In this document: positions 1 through 11,600 of the stretch, in pieces
How the letters are laid out: the number at the start of each line of letters is the position of its first letter
How positions within the stretch are numbered: position 1 is the stretch's first letter
Assembly: GCA_022225965.2 (NCBI GenBank)
Contig: JAKJXP020000003.1
Span: 372,001 to 436,000, forward strand
Length of the DNA: 64,000 nucleotides
Origin: Diatrype stigma
Lineage: Eukaryota; Ascomycota; Sordariomycetes; Xylariales; Diatrypaceae
Direction of reading: 5' to 3'
Program-made: the position numbers and the translations under genes
Notes under the pieces: generated by a model
The model's input: the letters and a program-made list of their open reading frames with translations, nothing else
What the model was told of the DNA's origin: nothing
The model's database searches: none

Positions 1-3000
1 TTAATCGTACGAAAATCGAGCGTTTTCGTTAATACGCTTTCGCCGTTAATAATATTATTAATTATACGACGAAACTTGCCGTAAAAAGCCGAATGAAAAT
101 GCCTAGCTTCCGTTTAACTTTTATTAATAAGTTTAATAATATTATTTCTTTATTATTTATTGCTTTTCTTTTCTTTTCTTTTTAATAGCGCGGATAAATG
201 TTTTATGTAACGTAAAAGGCCGCCTTTTTTTAAAAATTAAATCGAATATGCTATTAAATAAAAGAACGGTCGTTTTTTTCGGTATTTTCGGTTTGCGTTC
301 GTTATATTTAATAAGCTTATAAAATAATATATTAATTAAAACAATTCCTTTTACGTTAATACCTTACGTCGTTAAGGTAATCGTAAATATATCGTTAATA
401 AGCTACGTCGTTTTTTCGAAAATAACCCGTAACGAATACATAAAAAATAAACCGAAGCTAATGTTTTAATTAATTTCATTATTCGAAATTCTTATAAAAT
501 TCGAAATATGCGTCTTTATTAACACAATAAAAAAAACGAATTGGATTTTATAATTAACGTTCGTAATTATTTCAGCTTTTCTTTTTTTTTTACCTTTATT
601 GCCGTTAATTACCATTAAAACGATTAAATGCGTTATTTACTTAATTATTTCTAATGGCATATTAAAACGAAAGGCATTACGAAATTTCGTTTTGTTAAAA
701 AAAATATTATATAAAACCCTTGTATTATTGCTTAATATTTTTATTACCGTTTTAATTCCTTTATAAAAATCGTCGTTTGCCCCAAGTTCCGTATTAAGAG
801 CTATTGGAATAGGTTCGAATAATAAGATCGAAATACGCCTTATAACGATGGCTTTAATTGGAAGCAAAAAGGTTTTATTTTAAAAGCCGACATGATATCG
901 GAAAAATCCCGAAACATTTTCGCTTAATTCTAAGGGTTCCATATTTCTGCTATTAATTTCATTCCCCTTAAAAGCCTTAAGAAACCCGGCCCTAAAAATA
1001 ACGTATTTTTTTTGTTATTACTTTGAAATAATTTTTTATTTGGAATTATTTTAATAAATTATTATTACGTATTTAAATCCATATTTGCGCTTTTATCCGT
1101 TACTTTTTAAAAAAAAAAAAACGACGTAATCATTAATTTACGCCGGAAAATCGTTTTGAAATACGTATTCTTAATTCTGTATAAATTCAGGTTTATTATA
1201 ATAAAGCTTTCGGTTTCGGCCAGGCTGCTTTAAATTAATTTAATTAAATAAGTATTTTCCTTAATAATCTTTAGTATCGTTTTTATTTCCTCCGTTCCTT
1301 ATAGCTTATTTTTTCCGTTAATAAGAATTTTAATCCAAAGCATTGGTTTTTTTTAACGAAAAAAATCGATTAACGAATTAATTAATATAATTCTGTTTTT
1401 ATAATCGGTTAAAAGGCCAATTTTAATATTACCCTTTATATAAACGTTTATGTCGTTAAGAAATATCTCGCTAAATATACGGCTAAGGCTAAAATAAAAA
1501 CCAAATCTTTTAAAAATCTCTGTATTAAAATTCTTTCTTATTTTGCTAATAAAAACCCCCTTTTTTCTTTAGTTTATCGTTTATTAAATAAGTTTTTCGG
1601 CGAAGAAAACTGGTCCTATATGGAAATTCATTATTAATTGTTAAATATTCCGTTAATTTAATTTTTCCGAACCGTAATTACCGTAAATTACCGTTCGAAG
1701 CATAATTAAGTTAATCCGTTTTATATTAAAGCCGGTAAAATCACGGCTAAACGAAATCGTTTAATAAAATATAAGGATCGTATAATTACGTAGCAACTTA
1801 AAGGCGTTATTTATTTTTAATGGCTAAGTTTATATAATTAAAGTAATACTTTTCCTTACGTTCGTTTTAATATAAAGCTTTGTATATTACAGTATTTTCC
1901 GAAATGCAAGCTTAATATTACGAAATACGATAATTATTATCGTATTAAAATAATGCTTTAATATCTTTTCCGTAAAATTAAAAATCTTCTTATTATAAAA
2001 AAGGTTGCTTATAATATTTAAATCTTGGTTTATAATACGTATTAACGGAAACATATTATAAGGATAATAATTATTACGGCATTAACATTTTTTCCTTTAT
2101 TAATAAAGATAAATTTAAAAATATTAATCTTAAAAAAATAACATTACCGGCACTTAAATAAAATTAATTAATATGCTTTTTAAAAAAGATTTAAATTTCG
2201 CCAATAAATTCGAAAAACTAGATTATTGCGAAATTAATAAGAATCATAATTGGAATAATTATATTGGCATTATGAAACAATTCGATAAATTCGATTTTAA
2301 TTTTAATTATTGGCGTATTATTATTTTTAAATACGATAAAATTTTTCCGAAAAATATTCCCGAAGGTTTAAAAAACAGCCTAAATCCCGTTTAACGCTTA
2401 ATTTTTAATTAATACGTTAATTATTATCAGGATATTTTGAATGGCATTAATTGTAAGCCTTTTTTTTAAACGTCGATAATTCCGGAGGCTATAGGAAATC
2501 CTTCGTATTAAAGATCTTATTTTTTCGCTTTCGCCGAATAGCTATCGCAACTGGTTGCTTAAATCCTGTTTTTCGTTATAAGTTAATTCCGTTTCTTTTT
2601 ATCGTTTCGGTTATTAATTATATGTTTTCTTTTAAGTATTCTTATCAATATTGTTGCCAATAAAATCCAAGATTAAATCATTTATTTTGTTTTTCGTTTT
2701 TTTATCCGTAAAAAATAATTCGCTTTTTTTATCGGTACGGCTTTTATTAAATTTCAATAAAATCTCGAAAACGTAAAGTATTTCGTTATCGATAAAAAAT
2801 CCATAATGGGCTTAAGTTTTATGGCTATAATTAATAACCGTTTATAATAGGCTTTCTTTTATATATCCGTTAGTACCATATTTAACGGCATTAACGTTGT
2901 TTTTTTTAAAAACTTTTATTAGCTTTCTTTTATTTTCGATAAGCCGTTATATTATATTAAAAACGACGTATTAGAATTAAAAATCCTTAAGCGGGCAGCG

Positions 3001-3940
3001 TATTTTTTCTTAAATAAAACTATTTGCCTTAATATTATTATGCATTAATAAGGCCCGAAATAAGTTGCTTTTCGAAATACGTTAATTGTTATTCGTACGA
3101 TATTTTATATGCGCAAAATATGGCAACTTTTAAATATTCGTTATCGGTTCGATTCGTTTATAACAAAAATTAAACTTGTTTTTTTTTAAAATGCTATTCG
3201 TATTTATATAACGAACGCCTTAATTAACGACTATAATTTCCGATATATAAATCGATTTAATCGGCTTATCGTTAATATTCGCATTACGAAAACGGACCAG
3301 GATTGGAATAAATTAAGTTTTCGTAATGCCGGCAATTTAAAAATATATTTCCCCGTATACGTTAACGTTCGTATAATACTTACGGAAAACATTTGTATTC
3401 CTTAGGACTTAATAAACGATATAATAAAAATTATGCATCGAATTATATAAAAGGCTGATTCAAATTAACGTATTAAAAGTTCCTATATTATTTTCGCTTT
3501 TTTTAATAAATAAATTCTTTTATTTTCTTATATTCCGCTTTTTTAATTGTTTTTTAGGTATTCTGGCCTTATTTTTTTTTCCGTTAATAATATTACTGCC
3601 GTACTTATTTTTCGTTTTTTTCGAAAGTTTTTTTATAAAAGTATTAATTACGAACGTATTTAATTTTTTTTCGTTATTATTTATGCCATTACGGTTTATA
3701 AGTTTTAAGGTTTTATTTTAAAAAAGGTTATTCTTAATATTAAAACCAAAGAATTTTAATCCGGGCTTATTTACGTAACCCTATTTCGTATAAAAAGCTT
3801 AAATAATATATTATTCGATAAAATATTCGGCATTAAAGCTATTTAACGGCTTAAAAATAAAACCTTCGTTATTCGTTTAATTAATTAAATTTGCAAAACG
3901 AACGAGATTATATCCTTTTAATCCTTCGTTAATTCCTTTA
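1..3940 (+). mobile_element. Decayed Helitron (Rep/helicase), cut by the window edge
   Basis: Read through its stops, the + strand gives a Helitron RepHel protein. Around 1440-1510 lies the end of the Rep (Helitron_like_N) domain, with a KYLAKYTAK-type stretch. A PIF1-family helicase follows: a degenerate Walker A near 2472-2505 (DNSGGYRKS for GxxGTGKS), a Walker B-like VIDKKS near 2786-2803, and motif V/VI regions near 3650-3850 (YAITVYK, then an LNIKTKEF block). Helitrons move as rolling-circle DNA transposons using Rep nicking and helicase activity. Frames are broken by stops and shifts throughout. The DNA is AT-rich and TpA-rich and poor in CpA/TpG, as after RIP. The 5' part lies outside the window and I could not place the 3' terminal hairpin. 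Family call is from motif order; it is clearly non-functional. Confidence 0.75.
2418..3930 (+). pseudogene. PIF1-like helicase domain of the Helitron, RIP-degraded
   Basis: This is the most readable part of the Helitron. Translated with frame changes it gives, in order, a P-loop block (about 2472), an IDEKS-like Walker B (about 2790), a long mid-helicase block (about 2870-3480) with an NAIRIYITNAL-type stretch, and a C-terminal RecD-like block (about 3640-3850) with YAITVYK for YAITVHK. Losses look like C-to-T and G-to-A changes on both strands, such as CAG/CAA to TAG/TAA stops. A stand-alone PIF1 helicase pseudogene is the alternative, but the upstream Rep-like segment favours a Helitron. 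Confidence 0.65.
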
Positions 3941-4636
3941 ATTTAATTTGCCCGTTATTAATTTTATCGGTTATTTTTTTATTACGCATTTATTACGTTT
4001 AATATATATATTTTTTCGTAATTAAATATCCCAGATTTGCTTTTTCCATAAATTATTAATAATAACTTTATAATTATAAAATTTTAAACGTTATTCGTTA
4101 ATTTATTTTAAACGTATTAATAATATAAAAATTTAAAAATTATTCGAAACATTCGATATAATATGCTTATTATATTATTTAAGTTACGTTATTATTATTA
4201 TTAGCATTTTCGTTTTCGCTTTTACTTTCGCTTTTTTCTTTTTAATGGGCCTTATAAATAATTCGGAATTATTTAATACGAAAGCTGCATCGTTTTCTTT
4301 TTTTTCGCCCGTTTTCTTTTTATTAAAATCAAAGTTATTAAATGCGTATAAAATAAGCCCCGCCTTTATTTCCCGTATAATTCGAAAGCGTCTTTTTAAT
4401 TACCGTTCGGCCTTTTTTAAAATATCGGCCGATATGGCCTGGTATTTCGCTTTTCATCTTAAATACGTTTATTAAATACATATTAACCATATTTTTTAAA
4501 TATTTATCTATTCTTTAATATTTAAAAGACCGAACCGGAAGCCTTTATTTTTAAACCGGAAACGAAAACGGCCGTTGCTAAAGCCGGTATTATAGTTATT
4601 ATTATAACCGTTATAACCGTTGCTGCTATTATTATT

Positions 4637-4679
4637 ACCGAAACCGAAACCGAAACCGAAGCCGAAACCGAAACCGAAA
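4637..4679. repeat. Hexanucleotide repeat (ACCGAA)7
   Basis: Seven 6-bp units, one with a single change (GCCGAA), inside the AT-rich block. No coding role is visible. Confidence 0.9.
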
Positions 4680-5370
4680 TAACGTAATTAGGAATTATTA
4701 TATTATTATTAATTAACGTTTCAAAATAATCGTATATTAAGATTAATTTATAATAATAACGGGTCTTTTACGCATTATATAAATAACTAATATAGCAATT
4801 TTTTAAACAAATAACGCAATCTTTTTAAAAATTTTAGTGGCTTATATAACGGCTATATTTTTATTTTATTGCAATTCCGGATATTTATAATAACGCCGTT
4901 TTTAGGTTTCGGTTGGCGCTTATTACGCCTTAGGCGAAATTAAACTCGCTTCTTTTTCGATTTTTAACCTTTCGAATACGTCATTAAACCGAAACGTCCA
5001 ATAAAAGGGCAAACAAAAAAACGATTAACCGGATAATATAACAGCAACGGATAATTTTATAAGTTATTTTAATAACTTTTTATGCTATTAAAAGGGTTAT
5101 TTAATTATTATTAATATTTAATTAATTATTTTTGGCTTAAATTATATACTTTTGGATTTTCGCTAGGGCCCGGTTTTTCTTTTTTTTTAGAAGTATACGA
5201 AAAAGCGAATCGAAAATCTCGTATAAATCGTAATCCGAAACAATTACGGCCATAATATTATTATTATTGCTATTATTATTATTATTATAATAATAACGGC
5301 AATAATAAGGTATATTTATTATTATTAATAACATATATATTCCTAATAACATGCCTATTACGTATTAATT

Positions 5371-5523
5371 TATATATATTAATAACATATTTATTATAAT
5401 AAACTTAATTAAAAATCCGCCTATATATATTAATAACATACTTGTTATAATAAGCTTATTTAAAAATTCGTTTTTTTGTATTAATAATATACTTATTATA
5501 ATAAACATAAAAACTTAGCCTAA
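5371..5523. repeat. Three imperfect 51-bp tandem units
   Basis: The core TATTAATAACATA recurs at 5377, 5428 and 5479 (the last as TATTAATAATATA), exactly 51 bp apart. Each is followed by a TTATAATAA segment. Confidence 0.75.
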
Positions 5524-5730
5524 ATATATGTATTATTAATACACTTATTTTATCGTAACTTGCAAATTAAATCCCGTATAAAAAATACGAATTAAGGTTA
5601 AGGTTAATTAAAATTAAGATTAAGCCCTTAAGGGTTTAAAGGGGCGGTAATAGCCTTTTCATTTAAGTATATATATAATTGTGCTATAAAAATAATGATA
5701 TAATATTAAATTATACGATAAATAATGCAT

Positions 5731-5856
5731 AAATATGTTAATAACATATTACATAAATGCTATATTTTATATAAATGTATTAATAATACATTATATAAAT
5801 GCTATACCTTATATAAATATATTAATAACATATTACATAATTATTATACCCTACAT
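5731..5856. repeat. Three imperfect 42-bp tandem units
   Basis: Units start at 5731, 5773 and 5815, each holding AAAT(A/G)T(G/A)TTAATAA followed by a TAAATGCTATA-like part. The core resembles that of the 51-bp array just upstream, so both arrays may share an origin. Confidence 0.75.
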
Positions 5857-6080
5857 AAGCCAGTCTTAGAAATTACTTTGTAATTTTCAATATATCCATA
5901 AAACAATTAAAGCAGCCTAAAAAACGAAGCTTTGCTTTTATTGCAAAAAGATTACGAACTATTAAATTATTAAAGTTAAAATCTCTTAAATAATTATTTA
6001 ATAAGGCAGATAATTATTTAATAATTACTTTAATAATTATCCATAAGATAAGGCCTTAAAAGGTAAGATCATCCTGTATT

Positions 6081-6649
6081 ATGGGTAATATAATTGCGTC
6101 AACGTTTAGACTAGTGAAATCCTTAACCAAATCCCTAAGCAAAGGCGGCTTAAGATCGACGTAAGTAAAATCTTATCACATAGGTAATACTGCGGGGCGT
6201 AGTACAATTCATGATACCTCAGTTACATGTACCGATAGCGTTACCACTTGTCGATCGCCGATCGTTATCGTGGTAACCAATCTTTATGAGCGCTGAACAT
6301 ATTAGACTAAGCTATCACTGCATGCTGCAAATGTTGCAGGGAAAAGGTCTTGAGGAGCTATCAGAGGATCAGAATCAGTGAGGAAGCCCATCGCGGTGCG
6401 CATGAGGTCTAATAGGCGGTACTTGATGTCACCCTAATGTGTATGCGCCATTATGACGAGGGTGGTACGGGCAACAGGAATGTATTGGGGTCATCTTTTG
6501 ATGCATATATACATGAAAGTTCCTCTTCGGTAGTCCATTACCATGTTGGCTTGCTATCTCAGTTGTGCTTTTATCTCATTCTGTATCTTGCTTGTGCAGC
6601 TCAGTTCCGCTCCTCCAGTCTGTGTTTTGTTCTTATTAGTGCCATCATT
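6081..6649. other. 5' flank of the broken P450 gene
   Basis: Composition returns to normal here. The P450 frame stays open upstream to an ATG at 6437, but the residues before 6650 do not look like a P450 N-terminus. I therefore read this as promoter and leader. No clear TATA box is seen. Confidence 0.4.
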
Positions 6650-8108
6650 ATGTTACCGTCTCAGATAATTCTCTGCGTTTCTTCTTTGATTGTCTCGTTA
6701 CCGGGCCGTGTTGCTACAACGCTTATAGGGATACTTTGCCACAGGCTTTACTTCATCCGTGGTGAACATCACTTGAAGGCTCCATTGTACCTCGGACTAT
6801 GGTTCATCATCTCTACCCTTGCAACAATCACTATAGCTTCCGCCCTTTCCGTTGATACAAACTGTGGCCATAACATGAGTGCTCTTTGGGTTGTTGCTAC
6901 AGTTAATGGTTCATTTCTAGGCTCCTTGTTTGGAAGCATTATTGTATACCGAGTGTTTCAACACCCCTTGAATAGTTTCGATGGTCCTCCTTTGGCGGCT
7001 GTTTCAAAACTATGGCATTTATTTTACATGTTTACGACCCAGAATTATCTGTTCCTTAATGCACTCCACACTCAATATGGAAATATCATTCGAACGGGTG
7101 AGAACTCCCAATCTGGGTTGAGCACCTTGACTATATTATCACCCTAAGTCATTATGGAAAGCTGAAGAAACAGTCTTGCGTCTATATATTGAAATATCTT
7201 ATTAACACTGCGTGTTAATAGGTCCCCAAGAACTGACTATAATTGACCCTGATGTTATCTACGAAATTGGGGGGCCTGGGACATCTTGTATCAAATCGCC
7301 CTGGTACGATATGCTATGGCCCTACATGTCGCTGAACTCTATCCGAACGAAAGAGGGATATGGACCTCGCCGAAAGAGATGGGACGAAGCTCTTGGACTC
7401 ACTAATACATGTAAGAATATTCAGGAGCACTTGCCAAATTACCAGACTTCTAACAAAGGTTATAGATATACCGAATAAAGAGGCCCGTATTTGCCACTTC
7501 GGAATCATGCTACTGCGACAGATTCATGCATCCATGTCGCGTCCGATCAATTTAACTACATGGTTGTATCATTTCTCGTTCGATGTTATGGGGGATCTAG
7601 CTTTTGGAGAGTCTTTTTCACTCATTCCAGCTTCGAATCCTGATACGCAGAAGCCCCATTTTGCGCCTTTACTTATTTCGCAAGGCATGGCCATGCTAAG
7701 ATTCTTCACACCGACTCCATGGCTCGGCCATGTTATCCTCGGCTGGGCTCCTTATCTTCCTATTTTATCCCAAAAATGGAACCGGGCATTACAATGGGCA
7801 GCTTCTACGTGTGATACGCGATTAGAAGAGGCCAATGCTGGCTGCAGTAAGAATGATGTATTCAGCCGTTTCATCAGCTCAGCTTCGAAAGATGGTGATA
7901 TCGATGCACTGGATCGATTGGGACTTTATGGAGATTCATTTGCCGTTACCGTAGCTGGAAGTCACACCTCTGCAGCAGTACTAATTATTCTGTTCTACTA
8001 TCTTGTCCGACAGAAAGGGTTACAAGAAGCAGCAAGGACTGAGATCGATAATTCTGAAGTCATGCATTCGGACGGGAAATCCGGACTAAGGGAAACGTTA
8101 AACATATC
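6650..8108 (+). pseudogene. Cytochrome P450, 5' part, broken by retrotransposon insertion
   Basis: P450s are heme monooxygenases, usually ER-bound in fungi. This part has several hydrophobic N-terminal segments, an RGEHH motif and an FxHPLxxFxGPP hinge. It continues through the C-helix region (RKRW), a DVMGDLAFGESF block and an I-helix motif AGSHTS (the AGxxT signature). An intron runs 7098-7221, joining ..RTG to PQEL... Between about 7400 and 7520 the frame shifts and I found no good intron to explain it, so there may be a second lesion. The frame stops after ..RETLNIS at 8108, where the LTR element begins; the protein resumes at 19384. The start is taken at 6650, an earlier in-frame ATG being 6437. 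The layout recalls tryprostatin-B-6-hydroxylase-like fungal P450s, a tentative comparison. Confidence 0.85.
8104..8108. repeat. Left target-site duplication ATATC of the copia element
   Basis: ATATC directly precedes the left LTR and is repeated directly after the right LTR at 19384-19388. Five bp is the usual duplication length for Ty1/copia integrases. Removing the insert and one copy restores an open P450 frame across the joint. Confidence 0.92.
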
Positions 8109-8292
8109 TGTCGCATTCAGAAGATCATAGGTAAGGAAAAATTCGAATACAGATTTAATTATATCGAAAAAAAAAAGCGATCTTTAATTTAAGGAGCGAA
8201 AAAGCTCTTTATATATAATATGCCAAGCCATTAAATACAAATTACCTAATTATATAATCCAAGCTTTTTTATATAGCCCTTATATCGCAATA
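8109..8292 (-). repeat. Left (3') LTR of the copia element
   Basis: 184 bp, starting TGTCGCATTC and ending GCAATA, the RIP-altered form of GCGACA. Every difference I could align with the other LTR is a transition (C/T or G/A). Divergence therefore reflects RIP and cannot be used to date the insertion. A purine-rich GGAAAA, a possible polypurine tract, lies just inside it on the minus strand (about 8294-8299). Confidence 0.9.
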
Positions 8293-8689
8293 CATTTTCC
8301 AAATTAATTATACGCAAATATATTAATTTATAAAAAAAACGAATTACTAAATAAATAAAAAAGTAATTTCGTAAAATTAATAAAATATAATTATAATACG
8401 TAATAATTTAATTTAATTAATATATATTTAATTATTATATAAATAATTCCTTTCGTTATTATATAAATAATTATTCGAATAATGCGTTATTAATTATATA
8501 CGTTCGTTTTATAAATATTAAAATATAAATAAAACGCCTTTTTTATTTTATTTTATTTTTCTTTTTTAATTTTTTTTAAGCATTATTTATAAAGCGGTAT
8601 ATAATTTATTCGAAAATTAAAATAAAAGCGTATTTTTTATATTAACCGTAATTGCATTCTTTAAAATAAATAAAATAAAACGACTTAAT

Positions 8690-9394
8690 TTAAAAACCTG
8701 CCGTAAAAACCGCGTCCGCGTTGCCGCCGAATTCGCCGCCGCCGTCCAAAAACGCGCTATTTGCCGCGCCGCCGCCGCCCAAAAACGCGTCGCCGCCGCT
8801 GCTATTAAAAAATAAGCCTGCGTTGTTGCTGTTACCGAAAAGGCTTACGTCGCCGCCGCCGAATTCGAGGCCGAATTAGAGGCCCAGTTTTTCGACGCCT
8901 TCGCCCTTGCCGCCGACGACGAGCTATTTTTTGGGCCGAAAGGAATTGGCCTCGTTAATAACGAGCCGCTTTTCGGTTTGGAAAACGCGGATGCCCTTTT
9001 TTTTCCGGAGGCTTCCTTTTTTTCGGGAAGTAAAGGGTTCGATATTTCCGCGCGCTTTTTTTTCCGCCGTCGCCCGCGTTTAGTTTCGTTTCCGCCGTTT
9101 GCTTTTTTTTCCGTTATTTCCGAAACCCTACGTCCGCGTTATTATTTAATCCGCCGCCGTTCGCCGCCGAATATTTTTCCGTTTATTCCGGATGCCGCCT
9201 ATATCTTTAAAAAAAAAAAGAAAAATAAAAAGGGCAAAAATAAAAGCAAAAATAAAAGCAAAGCATTAAAAGCTCGGCCTTTTTTTAACGGCACGATCCG
9301 GGCTATTTTTTGCCTTAAATATATCCGGTTTGCTTTAACCGGACGCTTTTATGGGATATATTTAAACGCCGTTAAAAAAGGTCGCCGTTATTAG
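8690..9394 (+). other. GC-richer open segment antisense to copia pol, unknown
   Basis: A + strand frame runs about 8711-9394 with one stop near 8813. From an ATG at 8978 it is open for 138 codons. It is alanine-rich first, then acidic and phenylalanine-rich, then lysine-rich (about 9209-9265). CpG- and GCC-rich DNA here contrasts with the AT-rich DNA on both sides. It lies between the RNase H end of pol and the 3' LTR, on the opposite strand. I do not recognise it. It could be an extra ORF of the element, a captured host fragment or another nested element. Confidence 0.35.
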
Positions 9395-9714
9395 CGTTAC
9401 GCTTTCGAATATAAATACGTCATTCCGTAAGTTATTTTATATATTCGAATGTCGATTTCTTAAAGCTAATTCTTTTATTTTAGCCCCGTTGCCGTTTATA
9501 ATTTGGCGCATCGAATAATGGCTATTTTTAAAAGTAGTCGTCGAAAAATAAGTATTTATTTCTTTTCCTTTTTTTTGTTTTATTAATTACTTTTAAAACG
9601 CCTTTGCGTTATATTGCGGCCTTTGCGTATTGCTTTTTTAATTCGAGACTAAAGACGTTTCGAATTCCTGGCCTGTTAATTGGAATAAAAAGCCGATAAT
9701 TATCCTTACCGAAA

Positions 9715-9850
9715 AGCGAAAGAAAAAAAAAAAACGAAAACGAAAAGGAAAAAGAAAAAAAAAAGGAAAACGAAAAAAAAAAAAAGGAAAAAAAAAACGA
9801 AAGCAAAAACGAAAGCAAAAACGAAAACGAAAGCGAAAACAAAAGCGAAG
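9715..9850. repeat. Purine-only low-complexity tract
   Basis: About 135 bp almost wholly A and G on the + strand, in AAAACGAAAG-like units. It lies inside the copia element; no function is visible. Confidence 0.8.
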
Positions 9851-10799
9851 GAAATCCTTTCGGCGGCCTAAATGCGGTAACCGGTATTTTGCCGGTCGTT
9901 ATTTTTTAGGCTTGCTTAAAAAAAAATGATTATGTTTTCGTCGTTATTGCCTTTTAGGATATATTTTTAAAGCTTATTTTGCGCCTTATAATACGGTATT
10001 TTACGGAATTGATTAAGTTTTTAATATAAAAGCCGGTAAGCCTTTTTATGAAATTTTTCTTGCTTTTTATTAATAATTCTAACCCTTAATATGCCGTATA
10101 TTTTAAAAATTAAGCAAAGCCTTAAAGTATTTAAAGCTTTACTTATTTAATGCCTTAATTAAACCGTCGGTTAATATTTAATTAATAACAAAATAAATAA
10201 TTTCGAAAAATCCCTTTTTATGCTTTTATTTAAATTATATATTTTATATATTTACATAATAAAACTTCGTATTTATTTTTATTTAATTATTAATAATTAA
10301 TTTAATTATTTATTAGTTATTATAAAAAATTTTCCAAAGCTTTTTTAAATTTAATTAAAAATTTCGAAATAAGCGTTAAAGGGTTATTATTTTTTTAATT
10401 ATATTCGAAAAAGCGAATAATTTAACTTTTATTATAAAAATCGATATTATGCTTTACCGAATTGCTTTCCATATAATGAAACCGCCAAAAAGCGTTATAA
10501 TATAGCTTATTATTAAGCGCTTTGTTTTTTCGTCGTTTGCAAAAAAAGTATTTCCTATTATAAGCAATGCTTATATTTTTTTATTAAACTTTTTATATAT
10601 AATTCCAAAAAACCTTATATTATATAAATAAAAAATTATTCGATTTGCTGTTACCAAATGCTTTAATTTTGGATTTATAAGGAATTTTAAAAACGTAAAA
10701 GCAGCGTAAGTTATATTTAGTTTAATTATTATCGCTATATATAAAATCGAACCAATACGTTTTTAGTATGCTTTTATTTATTTTTTAATAATGTTTCCC

Positions 10800-11600
10800 T
10801 TATATTTAATAAAAGGCTCGATTCCTATAAGAATAAAAAAAGAATTAGCATTATTATTAAATCCAAAACGTATAACGATTTTCTCGATATATTAATTATA
10901 AACCAAATAAATTTATTTCGTTTTACGGTTTTTATTTATTCGGATTCCAAAAAATTAAATTATTAAATCTTGGTTTTTTATTTCGTAAATATTTTATAGC
11001 TTTTTATTAAAATCGTTTGTTGCGTTTTAATTATTTTTATAATGGAGCAAAAAAATATTATTTACGAAAAAAATTATTAAAATCGTTCCGTTTTCGTTAA
11101 TAAAAAGATATGGGTTTTTAATAAACGAAATAAGCCTTAGCGTTTTGAAAATAATAAAAAACTTTTTATATTAAAGCATAAAAAAATCTTTTAATTTATA
11201 TAAAATTCGCTTAAGCTCGATTATTATTTCGGGCTATTTAAATCTTTTAAGGAATTCGTACGTTATTGGTATTTCGCTTTTTTTTTTTTGCATTAAAAAA
11301 AGCAATAACGACGTTAAACTGCCGAATTTTTAAATTGAATTTAGTTATAATAATTATTGCCGTTTTAAATGTACGAAATACCAAAATAACAGCATAAGTG
11401 CTTTTAATAATTTCTTTTCGTTAGAAATTTCCGCATACGTAAAGCCGTAATTTCGTCCGGGTAAAAAATCCGTTTTCGTTAAACTTATAAGTAAATACCC
11501 ATTTTAAAAATATGGATTTACTTTAACGGTAATTCCTTTTTCGATATCTTTATGTTTTTTTCTTAATTAGCGTACGTATTTCGAAATAAGCATTTTCTTT
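10800..11600 (-). pseudogene. Copia reverse transcriptase remnant
   Basis: On the minus strand, read through stops, this gives copia RT landmarks. First is an LYxLKD block, as in LYGLKQSP (near 11200). Then comes NENGTILIIFFVNNIFLLHYK with the catalytic YVDD box decayed to FVNN at 11057-11068, followed by an FLE-type block (near 10930). Asp-to-Asn changes fit G-to-A RIP. The enzyme would have copied element RNA into DNA; here it is dead. Confidence 0.75.

Larger units (their letters stand above)
3941..6080. other. AT-rich, RIP-like DNA without a recognisable gene
   Basis: Base composition is as in the Helitron: long A/T runs, CpG kept, CpA/TpG scarce. I recognise no protein. Short open frames occur by chance in AT-rich DNA, for example 4245-4475 on the + strand. 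It holds three small tandem repeats listed separately. It ends sharply near 6080, where normal composition starts upstream of the P450. It is probably the remnant of further transposons, which I cannot identify. Confidence 0.6.

Noticed and set aside
1..6080. Centromere or subtelomere
   Set aside because: No telomere repeat or satellite array is present; a decayed Helitron plus RIP explains the AT-richness.
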